Source of the DNA: Pseudomonas furukawaii
Lineage (GTDB): Bacteria; Pseudomonadota; Gammaproteobacteria; Pseudomonadales; Pseudomonadaceae
Length of the DNA: 64,000 nt
NCBI RefSeq assembly: GCF_002355475.1
Contig: NZ_AP014862.1
Span: forward strand, 5,022,001 to 5,086,000
Reading direction: 5' to 3'
A model generated the notes under the pieces. It saw only the letters and a program-made list of their open reading frames with translations, did no database searches and was not told where the DNA came from. Both the position numbers and the translations under genes were made by a program. Positions 9,567-18,567 of this stretch are shown here, in pieces. Position 1 is the stretch's first letter. Each line of letters begins with the position of its first letter.

Positions 9567-9727
9567 GGATCTTCTCGTTCTTTTCGACTGCCGGGCATCA
9601 TGGCATGAACCCGAGGGACGCCCAAGCCCCGCGCCGACAGGTCGCACACCCCCTTCCCCGCCCCCACGCCGCTTGCCGTAGGGTGGCAGGCCGCGCCAAG
9701 ATGAATGCCAGAGCCCGAGGAACCCCG

Positions 9728-10282
9728 ATGAAATTCTGCAGCCAGTGCGGCAGCCCCGTGTCCCAGCGCATCCCCGAAGGCGACAACCGCTTGCGCTACG
9801 TCTGCGACCACTGCCATGCCATCCACTACCAGAACCCGCGCATCGTCGCCGGCTGCCTGCCCATCTGGAACCAGCAGGTGCTGCTCTGTCGCCGCGCCAT
9901 CGAACCCCGCCGGGGCTACTGGACGCTGCCCGCCGGCTTCATGGAGAACGGCGAGACCATGGAGCAGGCGGCCATGCGGGAAACCCTCGAGGAAGCCTGT
10001 GCCCGGGTGCGCAACCTCAGCCTCTATACCCTGTTCGACCTGCCTCACATCAGTCAGGTCTACACCTTCTTCCGGGCCGAGCTGGAAGACCTGGATTTCG
10101 CCGCGGGCGACGAAAGCCTCGAAGTCCGCCTGTTCCACGAACCCGAGATTCCCTGGTCGGAGCTGGCTTTTCCGACGGTGGGCCGTACCTTAGAATGCTT
10201 CTTCGCCGATCGCGCCGGCCAGGTCTACCCGGTGCGCAATGAGCCTCTGGCACCGTTGCTGGCCCACTACAAGAAGACCTGA
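9728..10282 (+). CDS. NUDIX hydrolase with N-terminal zinc ribbon
   Basis: The protein (184 aa) starts with a zinc-ribbon (CSQCGSPVS ... CDHCHAIHYQNP), followed by a NUDIX domain with the box GFMENGETMEQAAMRETLEE (about residues 75-95). The layout recalls NudC-type NADH pyrophosphatases, but it is shorter and lacks NudC's N-terminal domain, so the substrate is open. The start at 9728 is chosen because GAGGAA precedes it. The gene is followed by an L,D-transpeptidase gene after 41 nt and may be cotranscribed with it. Confidence 0.9.
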   Translation: MKFCSQCGSPVSQRIPEGDNRLRYVCDHCHAIHYQNPRIVAGCLPIWNQQVLLCRRAIEPRRGYWTLPAGFMENGETMEQAAMRETLEEACARVRNLSLYTLFDLPHISQVYTFFRAELEDLDFAAGDESLEVRLFHEPEIPWSELAFPTVGRTLECFFADRAGQVYPVRNEPLAPLLAHYKKT

Positions 10283-10323
10283 ATGTCTACCGCTTATCCG
10301 AACACCCTGGGGATGCCGTGCCG

Positions 10324-10827
10324 ATGCGCTGGTTGTTAGTCGTTCTTTCCATGGGCCTTGCGGCCCTCGCCCAGGCCAGCACCACGCCGGCCCTCGGCAG
10401 CCAATCCATCGACAAGGTCCTGGTGGTGAAATCGGAGCGCAAGCTGCTGCTGATGAATCGCGGCGACGTGCTCAAGTCCTACCGCATATCCCTGGGTAAA
10501 CAGCCCGTCGGCCCCAAGCTGCGTGAAGGCGACCAGCGCACCCCCGAGGGCTTCTACTGGATCGACTGGCGCAAGACCAGCGACAAGTTCAACCTGGCCA
10601 TGCACATTTCCTACCCCAATGCCCGCGACGCCGCCAAGGCACGGGAGAAGGGCGTACCTCCGGGTGGCATGATCATGATCCACGGCACCCCGCTGGATGA
10701 GGAGTACCCGGAGTGGTATTTCCACACCCTGGACTGGACCGAGGGCTGCATCGCCATGAAGAACGCGGACATGCGCGAAATCTGGAGCCTGGTCAAGGAC
10801 GGCACCCTGATCGAGATCAGGCCCTGA
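10324..10827 (+). CDS. L,D-transpeptidase family protein (YkuD domain)
   Basis: A small exported protein (about 167 aa) with an N-terminal signal sequence (MRWLLVVLSMGLAALAQA). Its YkuD domain includes the catalytic HGTP and WTEGCIAMKNADM motifs, with the His and Cys of L,D-transpeptidases. It probably acts on peptidoglycan stem peptides in the periplasm. A GTG six nucleotides upstream (10318) is an alternative start. GGGG at about 10309-10312 could serve either one. Confidence 0.88.
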   Translation: MRWLLVVLSMGLAALAQASTTPALGSQSIDKVLVVKSERKLLLMNRGDVLKSYRISLGKQPVGPKLREGDQRTPEGFYWIDWRKTSDKFNLAMHISYPNARDAAKAREKGVPPGGMIMIHGTPLDEEYPEWYFHTLDWTEGCIAMKNADMREIWSLVKDGTLIEIRP

Positions 10828-10891
10828 GTCGGACAGCCAACCGCGCTTCGGGGGTCCGATCCGGTGGAGGGATGGCGATTTTCAGGCAGAC

Positions 10892-11251
10892 TCAGGCCGA
10901 GGCGGCCAAAGGACGAAAGCTGAAGTAGAAACGCAGGGCATCGATGAGGTCGGCGTACTCGGCTGGCGGCGCCACCAAGGAGAAGCCGGAATCGTAATGT
11001 CCCGGGTTCACATCTTCGTGGCACCACTGGCAGGTGGCGCAGAAATCGACGAAGTGCACATGACCGTCCTTGCCCGGGATCTTCAGGCGCATGTCGAAGC
11101 GCGCGCCCACCAGCATGGGCAGTTGGCTGATCAGCATCAGGCCGTCCATGGACACATTGCCCAGGTAACCCATGGGCTTGTCGGTGATGCGATTGAACAC
11201 CTTCAGGTAGTACGGCAACTGGTGGCGTTCGATTCTGCGCTTGGTAGGCAT
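10892..11251 (-). CDS. PilZ domain protein
   Basis: The 119-residue protein is a stand-alone PilZ domain. It has the N-terminal arginine motif (RRIERHQ) and the NVSMDGLML motif corresponding to (D/N)xSxxG, which together bind c-di-GMP in this family. The second half contains CATCQWC, a Cys-rich patch not typical of minimal PilZ domains. It stands alone and may be an effector for the cyclase (SadC) and phosphodiesterase (BifA) in this window; that link is inferred from function, not from linkage. Confidence 0.85.
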   Translation of the reverse strand: MPTKRRIERHQLPYYLKVFNRITDKPMGYLGNVSMDGLMLISQLPMLVGARFDMRLKIPGKDGHVHFVDFCATCQWCHEDVNPGHYDSGFSLVAPPAEYADLIDALRFYFSFRPLAASA

Positions 11252-11311
11252 GATGTCAAATCGCTATTGAAGGTACCCTAGTATGGACCTGATACAGCAT
11301 CGGACCAACCG

Positions 11312-11734
11312 TCAATTGCACTCCCTGGCCAGGCTCGCAGCCACCCGCTTGCGGGCGGACTCGATCTCCTCGTCAGTGTAGTACTGCCGCTCGCCCTGCT
11401 CATCCAGCCGGTAAAGAGGACCGGGATGATCCAGTTGCTCCTGGGAGTCGCGCAACCGGCTGCACCGCATCTGCCGCTCCTCGCGGACCTCGGCGGCACG
11501 TTCGGCGGCCACAGCCTGCTCCTGGCGACGGGCATCGTAGAACTTCGCCGCGCGCGCCTCACGCTCACGGGTCGCCGCGTCCCGCTCCACCACCTGGGGC
11601 CTGACGGTGATCCGCTGCGCCCCCGCCTCCGGCTTCTCGCCGAAATGCACCCGCCCCTGGGCATCGGTCCAACGGTAGATCTCCCCATTGGCCAGCGGGG
11701 AAATCAGCAGCAAGCAACACAACAGACGACGCAT
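11312..11734 (-). CDS. DUF4124 domain periplasmic protein
   Basis: The protein (140 aa) has a signal peptide (MRRLLCCLLLISPLANG) followed by a DUF4124 domain (EIYRWTDAQGRVHFGEKP), a short beta-rich domain common in proteobacterial envelope proteins. A charged, probably helical region rich in Arg and Glu follows (residues 55-115). AGGAG precedes the start. It points the same way as the lipoprotein gene 85 bp upstream. The function is unknown. Confidence 0.85.
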   Translation of the reverse strand: MRRLLCCLLLISPLANGEIYRWTDAQGRVHFGEKPEAGAQRITVRPQVVERDAATREREARAAKFYDARRQEQAVAAERAAEVREERQMRCSRLRDSQEQLDHPGPLYRLDEQGERQYYTDEEIESARKRVAASLARECN

Positions 11735-11818
11735 TCCCTGGCTCCTGAGCGTAAGGCGTCAGCATAGTCCCGGCGGCGTGCGGCTCAAGCAGGCAACGAC
11801 CGACGGGCGGGTGGGCGG

Positions 11819-12187
11819 TCAGAGCGGCGCCGCGGACGCCCTGGTCGCGCCGCCCAGGTGACCGAGCTGCTGCAGTGTCTCCAGGCGCGCCTTGGCCCGG
11901 TAGGCGTACTCGCTGCTGGGGTAGCGAGCCATGATGAACTGATAGGTCTGAGCCGCGTCGACGAACAGGCTCTGCCGCTCCAGGCATTGCCCCCGCAACA
12001 GGGAAATCTCCGGCTGCAGGTACTGGCGGGAGCGGCTCTTGCGCTCGGCCTTGGACAGCTCGAGCATCACGTCCTCGCAGTTCCCCTTCTCATAGGCGCG
12101 ATAGGCATTGTTCAGGTGATGGTCGAGGGACCAGCGGGTGCAGCCGGCGGTGGCCGCCAGCAGCGTCAGGATGATCAGGGTGCGCAT
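11819..12187 (-). CDS. Small TPR-like lipoprotein
   Basis: The start at 12187 (MRTLIILTLLAATAGC) gives a lipoprotein signal with lipobox TAGC and a GGAGGAA ribosome binding site; an upstream ATG is less well placed. The mature part (about 105 aa) is helical with TPR-like content (AYRAYEKGNCEDVMLELSKA, then QTYQFIMARYPSSEYAYRAK), reminiscent of a short outer-membrane-assembly-type TPR lipoprotein. It lies divergent from pykA. The function is unknown. Confidence 0.8.
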   Translation of the reverse strand: MRTLIILTLLAATAGCTRWSLDHHLNNAYRAYEKGNCEDVMLELSKAERKSRSRQYLQPEISLLRGQCLERQSLFVDAAQTYQFIMARYPSSEYAYRAKARLETLQQLGHLGGATRASAAPL

Positions 12188-12333
12188 GGGTAATTCCTCC
12201 GTCACCGGGATATCGGCCGGTCACGACACTTCTTCAGGTCGCCAAGCATAACCTCCGAGGGGTCCTGCGAGCTGCACGGCACCCGGACCAGATCCTCGAC
12301 CGCAACGACGACTTAACCGTCCGGCGGAGCAGG

Positions 12334-12345
12334 TGAAACAATTCA
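12334..12345. promoter_or_regulatory. Cra/FruR-like palindrome upstream of pykA
   Basis: TGAAACAATTCA lies about 80 bp before the pykA start and resembles the enterobacterial Cra consensus (TGAAWCG..TTCA). Three GTAGT/ACTAC motifs follow between it and the gene. The likeness is seen in sequence. Cra control in this organism is a guess, since Pseudomonas Cra is mainly known to regulate fructose genes. Confidence 0.25.
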
Positions 12346-12424
12346 GCGCGTAGTGAAAAGTCTCCATGACTACAGTTATTGCCCGTAGTAGCCTCGGGCT
12401 CAGCTTGGAAAATGGAGTCGTCGC

Positions 12425-13876
12425 ATGTCGTTCCGCCGCACAAAAATCGTCGCTACCCTCGGCCCAGCCAGCAACTCCCCGGAAATGCTGGAACAACTGA
12501 TCCTCGCCGGCCTCAACGTGGCCCGCCTGAACTTCTCCCACGGCAGCCCGGAAGAACACAAGGCCCGAGCCCGCCTGGTACGTGAGCTGGCGGCCAAGCA
12601 CGGCCGCTTCGTCGCCCTGCTGGGCGACCTGCAAGGTCCGAAGATCCGCATCGCCAAGTTCGTCAACAAGCGCATCGAACTGAAGGAAGGCGACAGCTTC
12701 CGCTTCTCCGTCACCCATCCGCGCGACGCCGGCAACCAGGACGTGGTGGGCATCGACTATCCGGACCTGGTGAAGGACTGCAGCGTGGGCGATGAACTGC
12801 TGCTGGACGACGGCCGCGTGGTGATGCGCGTGGAAGCCGCCACCGCCGACGAGCTGCAATGCCGCGTCACCATCGGTGGCCCGCTGTCCGACCACAAGGG
12901 CATCAACCGCCGTGGTGGCGGCCTGACCGCACCGGCCCTGACCGCCAAGGACAAGGCCGACATCAAGCTGGCCGCGGAAATGGAGCTGGACTACCTGGCC
13001 GTCTCCTTCCCCCGCGATGCCGCCGACATGGAACTGGCCCGCCGACTGCGGGACGAGGCCGGTGGCAAGGCCTGGCTGGTGGCCAAGATCGAACGCGCCG
13101 AAGCCGTGGCCGACGACGAAGCCCTGGATGGCCTGATCCGCGCCAGCGATGCGGTGATGGTGGCCCGTGGCGACCTGGGCGTCGAGATCGGCGACGCCGA
13201 GCTGGTGGGCATCCAGAAGAAGATCATTCTCCACGCCCGCCGCTACAACAAGGCCGTGATCACCGCGACCCAGATGATGGAGTCGATGATCCACAACCCC
13301 ATGCCGACCCGCGCGGAAGTCTCCGACGTAGCCAACGCCGTGCTGGACTACACCGACGCCGTGATGCTTTCCGCCGAGAGCGCCGCCGGCGAGTACCCGC
13401 TGGAAGCCGTGCAGGCCATGGCTCGCATCTGCCAGGGTGCCGAGAAGCACCCGGACACCCGCCGCTCCCACCACCGCCTCGGCCAGACCTTCGGCCGCTG
13501 CGACGAGAGCATCGCCCTGGCCTCCATGTATGCCGCCAACCACTTCCCCGGCATCAAGGCCATCATCTGCCTGACCGAAAGCGGCTACACCCCGCTGATC
13601 ATGTCGCGCATCCGCTCCTCGGTGCCGATCTTCGCCTACTCGCCCCACCGCGAGACCCAGGCCCGCGTGGCCCTGTTCCGCGGCGTGGAAACCGTGCCCT
13701 TCGACGCTGCGGCGCTGCCGCCGGAGAAGGTCAGCCAGATGGCCGTGGACGAACTGCTCAAGCGTGGCGTGGTCACCAAGGGCGACTGGGTGATCCTGAC
13801 CAAGGGTGACAGCTACACCACCCAGGGCGGCACCAACACCATGAAGATCCTCCATGTGGGCGATCTGCTGGTCTGA
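12425..13876 (+). CDS. pykA: Pyruvate kinase (type II, PykA)
   Basis: Pyruvate kinase (483 aa) transfers phosphate from PEP to ADP, the last glycolytic step, and here also serves the Entner-Doudoroff pathway. Seen are the N-terminal RRTKIVATLGPASNSP, the LLGDLQGPKIRI segment, the active-site VAKIERAEAV and MVARGDLGVE motifs, ATQMMESM, and a complete C-terminal allosteric domain (from about residue 345 to WVILTKGDSY). The start is the family start. The gene is monocistronic, ending in a strong terminator shared with a convergent enoyl-CoA hydratase gene. Confidence 0.97.
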   Translation: MSFRRTKIVATLGPASNSPEMLEQLILAGLNVARLNFSHGSPEEHKARARLVRELAAKHGRFVALLGDLQGPKIRIAKFVNKRIELKEGDSFRFSVTHPRDAGNQDVVGIDYPDLVKDCSVGDELLLDDGRVVMRVEAATADELQCRVTIGGPLSDHKGINRRGGGLTAPALTAKDKADIKLAAEMELDYLAVSFPRDAADMELARRLRDEAGGKAWLVAKIERAEAVADDEALDGLIRASDAVMVARGDLGVEIGDAELVGIQKKIILHARRYNKAVITATQMMESMIHNPMPTRAEVSDVANAVLDYTDAVMLSAESAAGEYPLEAVQAMARICQGAEKHPDTRRSHHRLGQTFGRCDESIALASMYAANHFPGIKAIICLTESGYTPLIMSRIRSSVPIFAYSPHRETQARVALFRGVETVPFDAAALPPEKVSQMAVDELLKRGVVTKGDWVILTKGDSYTTQGGTNTMKILHVGDLLV

Positions 13877-13888
13877 GTCGCACAAGGC

Positions 13889-13924
13889 CATGAAAAAGCC
13901 GCCTCGAAGGGCGGCTTTTTCATG
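13889..13924. terminator. Bidirectional rho-independent terminator
   Basis: A near-perfect inverted repeat (CATGAAAAAGCCGCC ... GGCGGCTTTTTCATG) with A- and T-runs lies between convergent pykA and the enoyl-CoA hydratase gene. Confidence 0.9.
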
Positions 13925-13942
13925 GGCGGGAACGACCGCCAC

Positions 13943-14716
13943 TCAGACGAACTTCGAGAAGTCCGGTTGCCGACGCTGGGTAAAGGCCGACAGCGCTTCC
14001 ATCGCCTCCGGGCTGCGCAGTCGCTGGCAGAACAGCTCCCCTTCCTCGGCGATCGCCCGGCGCAGCTCCTCGCGCCCCGGCGCCTGCATCAGGCGCTTGC
14101 TCACCGCCAGGGCGGACGGGGCCAGATCGAGGAAACGCAACGCCGCCTCGCGCGCCCGGGCGAAGGTCACGGCGCCGTTTTCCAGGGCGGCATTGGCGAT
14201 GCCCCAGTGAGCGGCCTGTTCCCCGGTGAACCCCTCCCCCAGCAGCAGCAACTCCGCCGCCCGGGCATGGCCCAGGAGTCGCGGCAGGATCAGGCTGGAG
14301 CCGAACTCGGGGCAGAGCCCCAGGTTGACGAAGGGCATCTTCAAGCGGGCGTCAGTGCTCACATAGACCAGGTCGCAATGCAGCAGCAGGGTGGTACCGA
14401 TACCCACCGCCGGCCCGCTGACCGCCGCGACAACGGGTTTGGGAAAGTCGAACAGCGCACGCATGAACTGGAACACCGGGCTGTTCTCGCCACTCGGCGG
14501 CTCTTCGAGGAAGTCGACGATGTCGTTGCCGCTGGTGAAGCACGCCTCGCTGCCGGTGATCAGCACCACCCGCACGTCACGGTCTTCGCGGGCCGCATCC
14601 AGCACCTCGGCCATGCGACTGTACATGGCGCGGGTCAGGGCGTTCTTCTTGTCCGGGCGATTCATGCGCAGGGTCAGCAGCCCCTGTTCGCGCTCCACCA
14701 GAATGTGCTCGCTCAT
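13943..14716 (-). CDS. Enoyl-CoA hydratase/isomerase family protein
   Basis: A crotonase-fold protein (257 aa). The oxyanion-hole segments are visible as GSEACFTSGNDIVDF and AVSGPAVGIGTTLLLHCDLVY. The catalytic Glu positions of classical enoyl-CoA hydratase are not both obvious, so it may be an isomerase or other crotonase. It follows the ferredoxin-reductase gene by 27 nt on the minus strand, downstream of sadC, so the three may form one operon. The start at 14716 has GAGGA upstream. Confidence 0.88.
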   Translation of the reverse strand: MSEHILVEREQGLLTLRMNRPDKKNALTRAMYSRMAEVLDAAREDRDVRVVLITGSEACFTSGNDIVDFLEEPPSGENSPVFQFMRALFDFPKPVVAAVSGPAVGIGTTLLLHCDLVYVSTDARLKMPFVNLGLCPEFGSSLILPRLLGHARAAELLLLGEGFTGEQAAHWGIANAALENGAVTFARAREAALRFLDLAPSALAVSKRLMQAPGREELRRAIAEEGELFCQRLRSPEAMEALSAFTQRRQPDFSKFV

Positions 14717-14743
14717 GGAAATCCTCGATGTTCTCGCGCCCGT

Positions 14744-15685
14744 TCAGGCGTCGCGGGTCAGGAAACTGTCCGCCAGCAACTGGGTGCGGGGCAGGCCGGC
14801 CAGGTAGAGCCGACGCGCGAAATCCTCGACGCCGGTGGGGTGGCCGCAGAGTAAGGCGATGGTCTGACGGGAAACAAGACGGAATTGCGCCAAAACCTCC
14901 GGCAGCTCGGCCGGCGTCACCAGTCGCACCTCCAATGAGGGATGCGCGGCCGCCAGCGCGCCCAGCGGTCCGGCCAGGTAATGCCCCGACGAATCATGGG
15001 CCAGGTGAATGAAGCGGATGGGGCCCGAGTGATGCTGCCGCAGGGCTTCCCGCAACAACCCCCAGAGCGGCGCCAGGCCGGTACCCGAAGCCAGGAACAG
15101 CAGGGGCCGGGCATCCCAGGCGGGATCGTAGTGCAGGGCGCCACCATGCAGTTCCCCCAGGCGCAGGCGCTCGCCCGGCAGCAGTCGCCGCGCACGGTCG
15201 CTGAACTGACCCGGCAGGCGGCAATCCAGGTGGAACTCCAGAGCCTCGTCCAGGCCGGGGACGCTGGCCAGGGAATAGGGACGGGCGACACCTTCGTCAT
15301 TCCACAACAGCACATGCTGGCCGGCGCCATAGCGGAAAGGCCGACAAGGCTGGAGCCGCAGCCGCAGCACATCGGTCGCGGGCCAGTCGACCGAGATCAC
15401 GTCGGCCTCTATGCCATCGCGCCGGGGATCGAAGATCTCCACCCGCAAGTCCTGGACCACCAGGCACTGGCAGGACAGTCGCCAGCCCTCGGCTCGCTGG
15501 GCGGGAGAAAGCGCTTCCGGGCGGGCATCCGCCGGCTCTCCCGCCAGGCAGCGCACCAGGCAGGCATGGCAACTTCCGGCGCGGCAACTGAACGGCACCC
15601 TGCAGCCCCCGGCATTCAGGGCATCCAGCAGATTGCTGGCGGGTGCGACGGTCCAGCGTTTTCCAGCGACTTCTAGCTCAGGCAC
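14744..15685 (-). CDS. [2Fe-2S] ferredoxin / FAD-NAD(P) oxidoreductase
   Basis: The protein (313 aa) joins an N-terminal plant-type [2Fe-2S] domain (PFSCRAGSCHACLVRC, distal Cys in LSCQC) to an FNR-like domain: ARPYSLASVPG for FAD, LASGTGLAPLWGLLREAL for NAD(P). It has the form of the reductase of a multicomponent oxygenase, but no oxygenase gene is near. I chose the GTG at 15685, which overlaps the end of sadC by 8 nt and has GGGAGGAG before it. An ATG at 15706 is the alternative. The electron acceptor is unknown. Confidence 0.85.
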   Translation of the reverse strand: MPELEVAGKRWTVAPASNLLDALNAGGCRVPFSCRAGSCHACLVRCLAGEPADARPEALSPAQRAEGWRLSCQCLVVQDLRVEIFDPRRDGIEADVISVDWPATDVLRLRLQPCRPFRYGAGQHVLLWNDEGVARPYSLASVPGLDEALEFHLDCRLPGQFSDRARRLLPGERLRLGELHGGALHYDPAWDARPLLFLASGTGLAPLWGLLREALRQHHSGPIRFIHLAHDSSGHYLAGPLGALAAAHPSLEVRLVTPAELPEVLAQFRLVSRQTIALLCGHPTGVEDFARRLYLAGLPRTQLLADSFLTRDA

Positions 15686-16805
15686 CCTGCTCCTCCCAGG
15701 CGGCATCGCAACGGTTACGTCCGCCGCGCTTCGCCCGATAGAGTGCCTGATCCGCGCGCTGCAACGCATCATCCAGATCGTCCCCGACCGACAGCAGCGT
15801 CATGCCCGCCGACAGGCTCAGCCGCTCCACCTGAACGCCGACGGGCTCGGCGGCGGCATAGGCGGCCCGCAGACGCTCGCAGCAGGCAGTGAGGCGGTCC
15901 GCGTCGCAATTGGGGATCAGCAGGACGAACTCTTCGCCGCCGTAGCGGGCCAGTACGTCGCCATCCCGCAGGCAGGCCCGCGCCACCGCCGCGAAGGTCT
16001 GCAGCACGCGGTCGCCGGAGGCGTGTCCGTGGACATCGTTGATGCGCTTGAAATGATCCAGGTCGATCAGCGCCAGGCCGAGCTGTCGAGTGCCCTCCAG
16101 GCTGTCCAGCTCACGGCCGGCCAGGCGCAGGAAATGCCGGCGGTTGAACAGCCCGGTCAGCTCGTCGGTGGCCACCATATCCTCCAACTGCCGCATCATG
16201 CCCCGCAGCGTGTCCTGATGCGCCTGCAGGGCGAAGCGCCGCTGTCGCATGCGCTGGCGCAGGGCCTGGACATAGCTGGCGAACAGGCTCATCCAGGTCA
16301 TCAGGACGAAGAGCACGCAGACCTGCAGCAGAGCCAGCGCGGGGTCTGGCAGCCGCAGGCGATATGCCTCGTAGAGATTGAGCCCGGCGAAGGCGAAGAA
16401 CCCCAGCGCCGCGCAACGCACGAACACGCGAGGTTTCAACTGGAAGACGCCGAACAGCAGGATCAGCACATAGGCAGCAAGCAGCGTACCCCTGGCCGTG
16501 TCCACCATGGACAGAAGCCAGGTGTGCCAGAGCATCGCAATCAGCACCTGTGCCTGGGTCAGGCTGGGATCGGCGAAGCGCAGGTTGTGACCGCTGAGGA
16601 AGATCCAGAAGAAAACGAGTTGGGACAGCGCCACCAACCCGGTGCCAATCAGTGCCGTGCTGGTGCTGACGCGAAACAGGCCGCCCAGCAGGGCGACCCA
16701 GCACAACACGAGAATCAGCGCATAGGTCGCCACGGCCATGCCAAAGCGCTTCATCAGCAGACTCTGCAAGGCTCTGTGGCTGATCCGCTGGCTGGATGGG
16801 CTCAT
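15678..16805 (-). CDS. sadC: Membrane-bound diguanylate cyclase, SadC-like
   Basis: The protein (375 aa) has about five or six hydrophobic segments in the first 185 residues, a linker helix, and a C-terminal GGDEF domain with the active-site motif RYGGEEFVLL. An RDGD sequence five residues before it fits the RxxD inhibitory I-site, so it should make c-di-GMP under product feedback. Position next to pykA, the reductase and fumarase matches sadC of P. aeruginosa. It seems shorter than the protein I remember from that species, mainly at the N-terminus. The start at 16805 has GGAAGGAG. Confidence 0.85.
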   Translation of the reverse strand: MSPSSQRISHRALQSLLMKRFGMAVATYALILVLCWVALLGGLFRVSTSTALIGTGLVALSQLVFFWIFLSGHNLRFADPSLTQAQVLIAMLWHTWLLSMVDTARGTLLAAYVLILLFGVFQLKPRVFVRCAALGFFAFAGLNLYEAYRLRLPDPALALLQVCVLFVLMTWMSLFASYVQALRQRMRQRRFALQAHQDTLRGMMRQLEDMVATDELTGLFNRRHFLRLAGRELDSLEGTRQLGLALIDLDHFKRINDVHGHASGDRVLQTFAAVARACLRDGDVLARYGGEEFVLLIPNCDADRLTACCERLRAAYAAAEPVGVQVERLSLSAGMTLLSVGDDLDDALQRADQALYRAKRGGRNRCDAAWEEQGA

Positions 16806-16935
16806 GGGCTCCTTCCCGTAATGGCACCATGCCGCCAATTTACCCTTGTGATCACAGATTGCCTAGTGCGTAGGAACTGGCCGACAACCGACCAGGGTCG
16901 ACTACCGGCGACTGTGCCCCGCTGATACCTCGCGC

Positions 16936-16941
16936 TATACT
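16936..16941 (+). promoter_or_regulatory. Candidate -10 box upstream of fumarase
   Basis: TATACT lies 85 bp before the fumarase start in the sadC-fumarase divergent region. No good -35 box is visible at the right distance, so this is a weak call. Confidence 0.3.
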
Positions 16942-17025
16942 GCCGCGCCTTTTGAGCCCGCAAGCGCGCCGGGTCGTGGTCCGGCGCTTCCCAGATGTTC
17001 CCGTGTTAAGAGGAGCGCTCCCCCC

Positions 17026-18549
17026 ATGACCGTGATCAAGCAGGACGACCTGATCCAGAGCGTCGCCGACGCCCTGCAGTTCATTTCCTACTACCACCCC
17101 GTCGACTTCATCCAGGCCATGCACGAGGCCTACCTGCGTGAAGAGTCCCCCGCCGCGCGCGACTCCATGGCGCAGATCCTGATCAACTCGCGCATGTGCG
17201 CCACCGGCCACCGCCCCATCTGCCAGGACACCGGTATCGTCACCGTGTTCGTCCGCGTGGGCATGGACGTGCGCTGGGACGGCGCCACCATGAGCGTCGA
17301 CGACATGATCAACGAAGGCGTGCGCCGCGCCTACAACCTGCCGGAGAACGTCCTGCGCGCCTCCATCCTGGCCGACCCGGCGGGTGCCCGTAAGAACACC
17401 AAGGACAACACCCCGGCGGTGATCCACTACTCCATCGTTCCCGGCAACACCGTGGAAGTGGACGTGGCCGCCAAGGGCGGTGGCTCCGAGAACAAGTCGA
17501 AGATGGCCATGCTCAACCCGTCCGACTCCATCGTCGACTGGGTCCTGAAGACCGTCCCGACCATGGGCGCCGGCTGGTGCCCGCCGGGCATGCTCGGCAT
17601 CGGCATCGGCGGTACCGCCGAGAAGGCCGCCGTGATGGCGAAGGAAGTCCTGATGGACCCGATCGACATCCATGAACTGAAGGCCCGTGGCCCGCAGAAC
17701 CGTATCGAGGAAATGCGCCTGGAGCTGTTCGAGAAGGTCAACCAGCTGGGCATCGGTGCCCAGGGCCTGGGCGGCCTGACCACCGTGCTCGACGTGAAGA
17801 TCATGGACTACCCGACCCACGCCGCCTCCCTGCCGGTGTGCATGATCCCCAACTGCGCCGCCACCCGTCACGCCCACTTCGTGCTCGACGGCTCCGGTCC
17901 GGCCGTACTGGAAGCCCCGCCGCTGGACGCCTACCCGGAAATCGTCTGGGAAGCCGGCCCCTCCGCGCGCCGCGTCGACCTGGACAGCATCACCCCGGAA
18001 GAGGTGCAGAGCTGGAAACCGGGCGAGACACTGCTGCTCAACGGCAAGATGCTCACCGGTCGCGACGCCGCCCACAAGCGCATGGTCGACATGCTCAACA
18101 AGGGCGAAGAACTGCCGGTGGACCTCAAGGGCCGCTTCATCTATTACGTCGGCCCGGTCGATCCGGTCGGTGACGAAGTGGTCGGCCCGGCTGGCCCCAC
18201 CACCGCCACCCGCATGGACAAGTTCACCCGCCAGATCCTGGAAAGCACCGGCCTGCTGGGCATGATCGGCAAGTCCGAGCGCGGCCCCATCGCCATCGAG
18301 GCGATCAAGGACAACAAGGCCGTCTACCTGATGGCCGTCGGCGGCGCCGCCTACCTGGTGGCCCAGGCGATCAAGAAGTCCAGGGTCCTGGCCTTCGCCG
18401 AACTGGGGATGGAAGCCATCTACGAGTTCGACGTGAAGGACATGCCGGTCACCGTCGCCGTCGACACCAATGGCGAATCGGTGCACATCACCGGCCCGGC
18501 GATCTGGCAGAAGAAAATCGCCGAGAACCTGGCGGTGGAAGTGAAGTAA
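17026..18549 (+). CDS. fumA: Fumarate hydratase, class I (iron-sulfur)
   Basis: The 507-residue protein is a dimeric class I fumarase, a [4Fe-4S] enzyme that hydrates fumarate to malate in the TCA cycle. Both regions are present in one chain: alpha (ICQDTGIVTVFVRVG, AKGGGSENKSKMAML) and beta (GKMLTGRDAAHKRM, YYVGPVDP, AVGGAAYLVAQAIKKS). The cluster cysteines fall in CQDTG, PNCAAT and nearby segments. AGAGGAGCG precedes the start. It is transcribed alone, divergently from sadC, and ends at a hairpin terminator. Confidence 0.95.
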   Translation: MTVIKQDDLIQSVADALQFISYYHPVDFIQAMHEAYLREESPAARDSMAQILINSRMCATGHRPICQDTGIVTVFVRVGMDVRWDGATMSVDDMINEGVRRAYNLPENVLRASILADPAGARKNTKDNTPAVIHYSIVPGNTVEVDVAAKGGGSENKSKMAMLNPSDSIVDWVLKTVPTMGAGWCPPGMLGIGIGGTAEKAAVMAKEVLMDPIDIHELKARGPQNRIEEMRLELFEKVNQLGIGAQGLGGLTTVLDVKIMDYPTHAASLPVCMIPNCAATRHAHFVLDGSGPAVLEAPPLDAYPEIVWEAGPSARRVDLDSITPEEVQSWKPGETLLLNGKMLTGRDAAHKRMVDMLNKGEELPVDLKGRFIYYVGPVDPVGDEVVGPAGPTTATRMDKFTRQILESTGLLGMIGKSERGPIAIEAIKDNKAVYLMAVGGAAYLVAQAIKKSRVLAFAELGMEAIYEFDVKDMPVTVAVDTNGESVHITGPAIWQKKIAENLAVEVK

Positions 18550-18567
18550 GCCGCCCACGCGACACGA

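Noticed and set aside
12221-13942. A 573-codon frame antisense to pykA
   Set aside because: It mirrors pykA, has no plausible ribosome binding site, and shows His/Gly/Val-rich composition.
14744-15685. Reductase of a multicomponent ring-hydroxylating oxygenase system
   Set aside because: The domain layout fits, but no oxygenase or ferredoxin partner gene is nearby.
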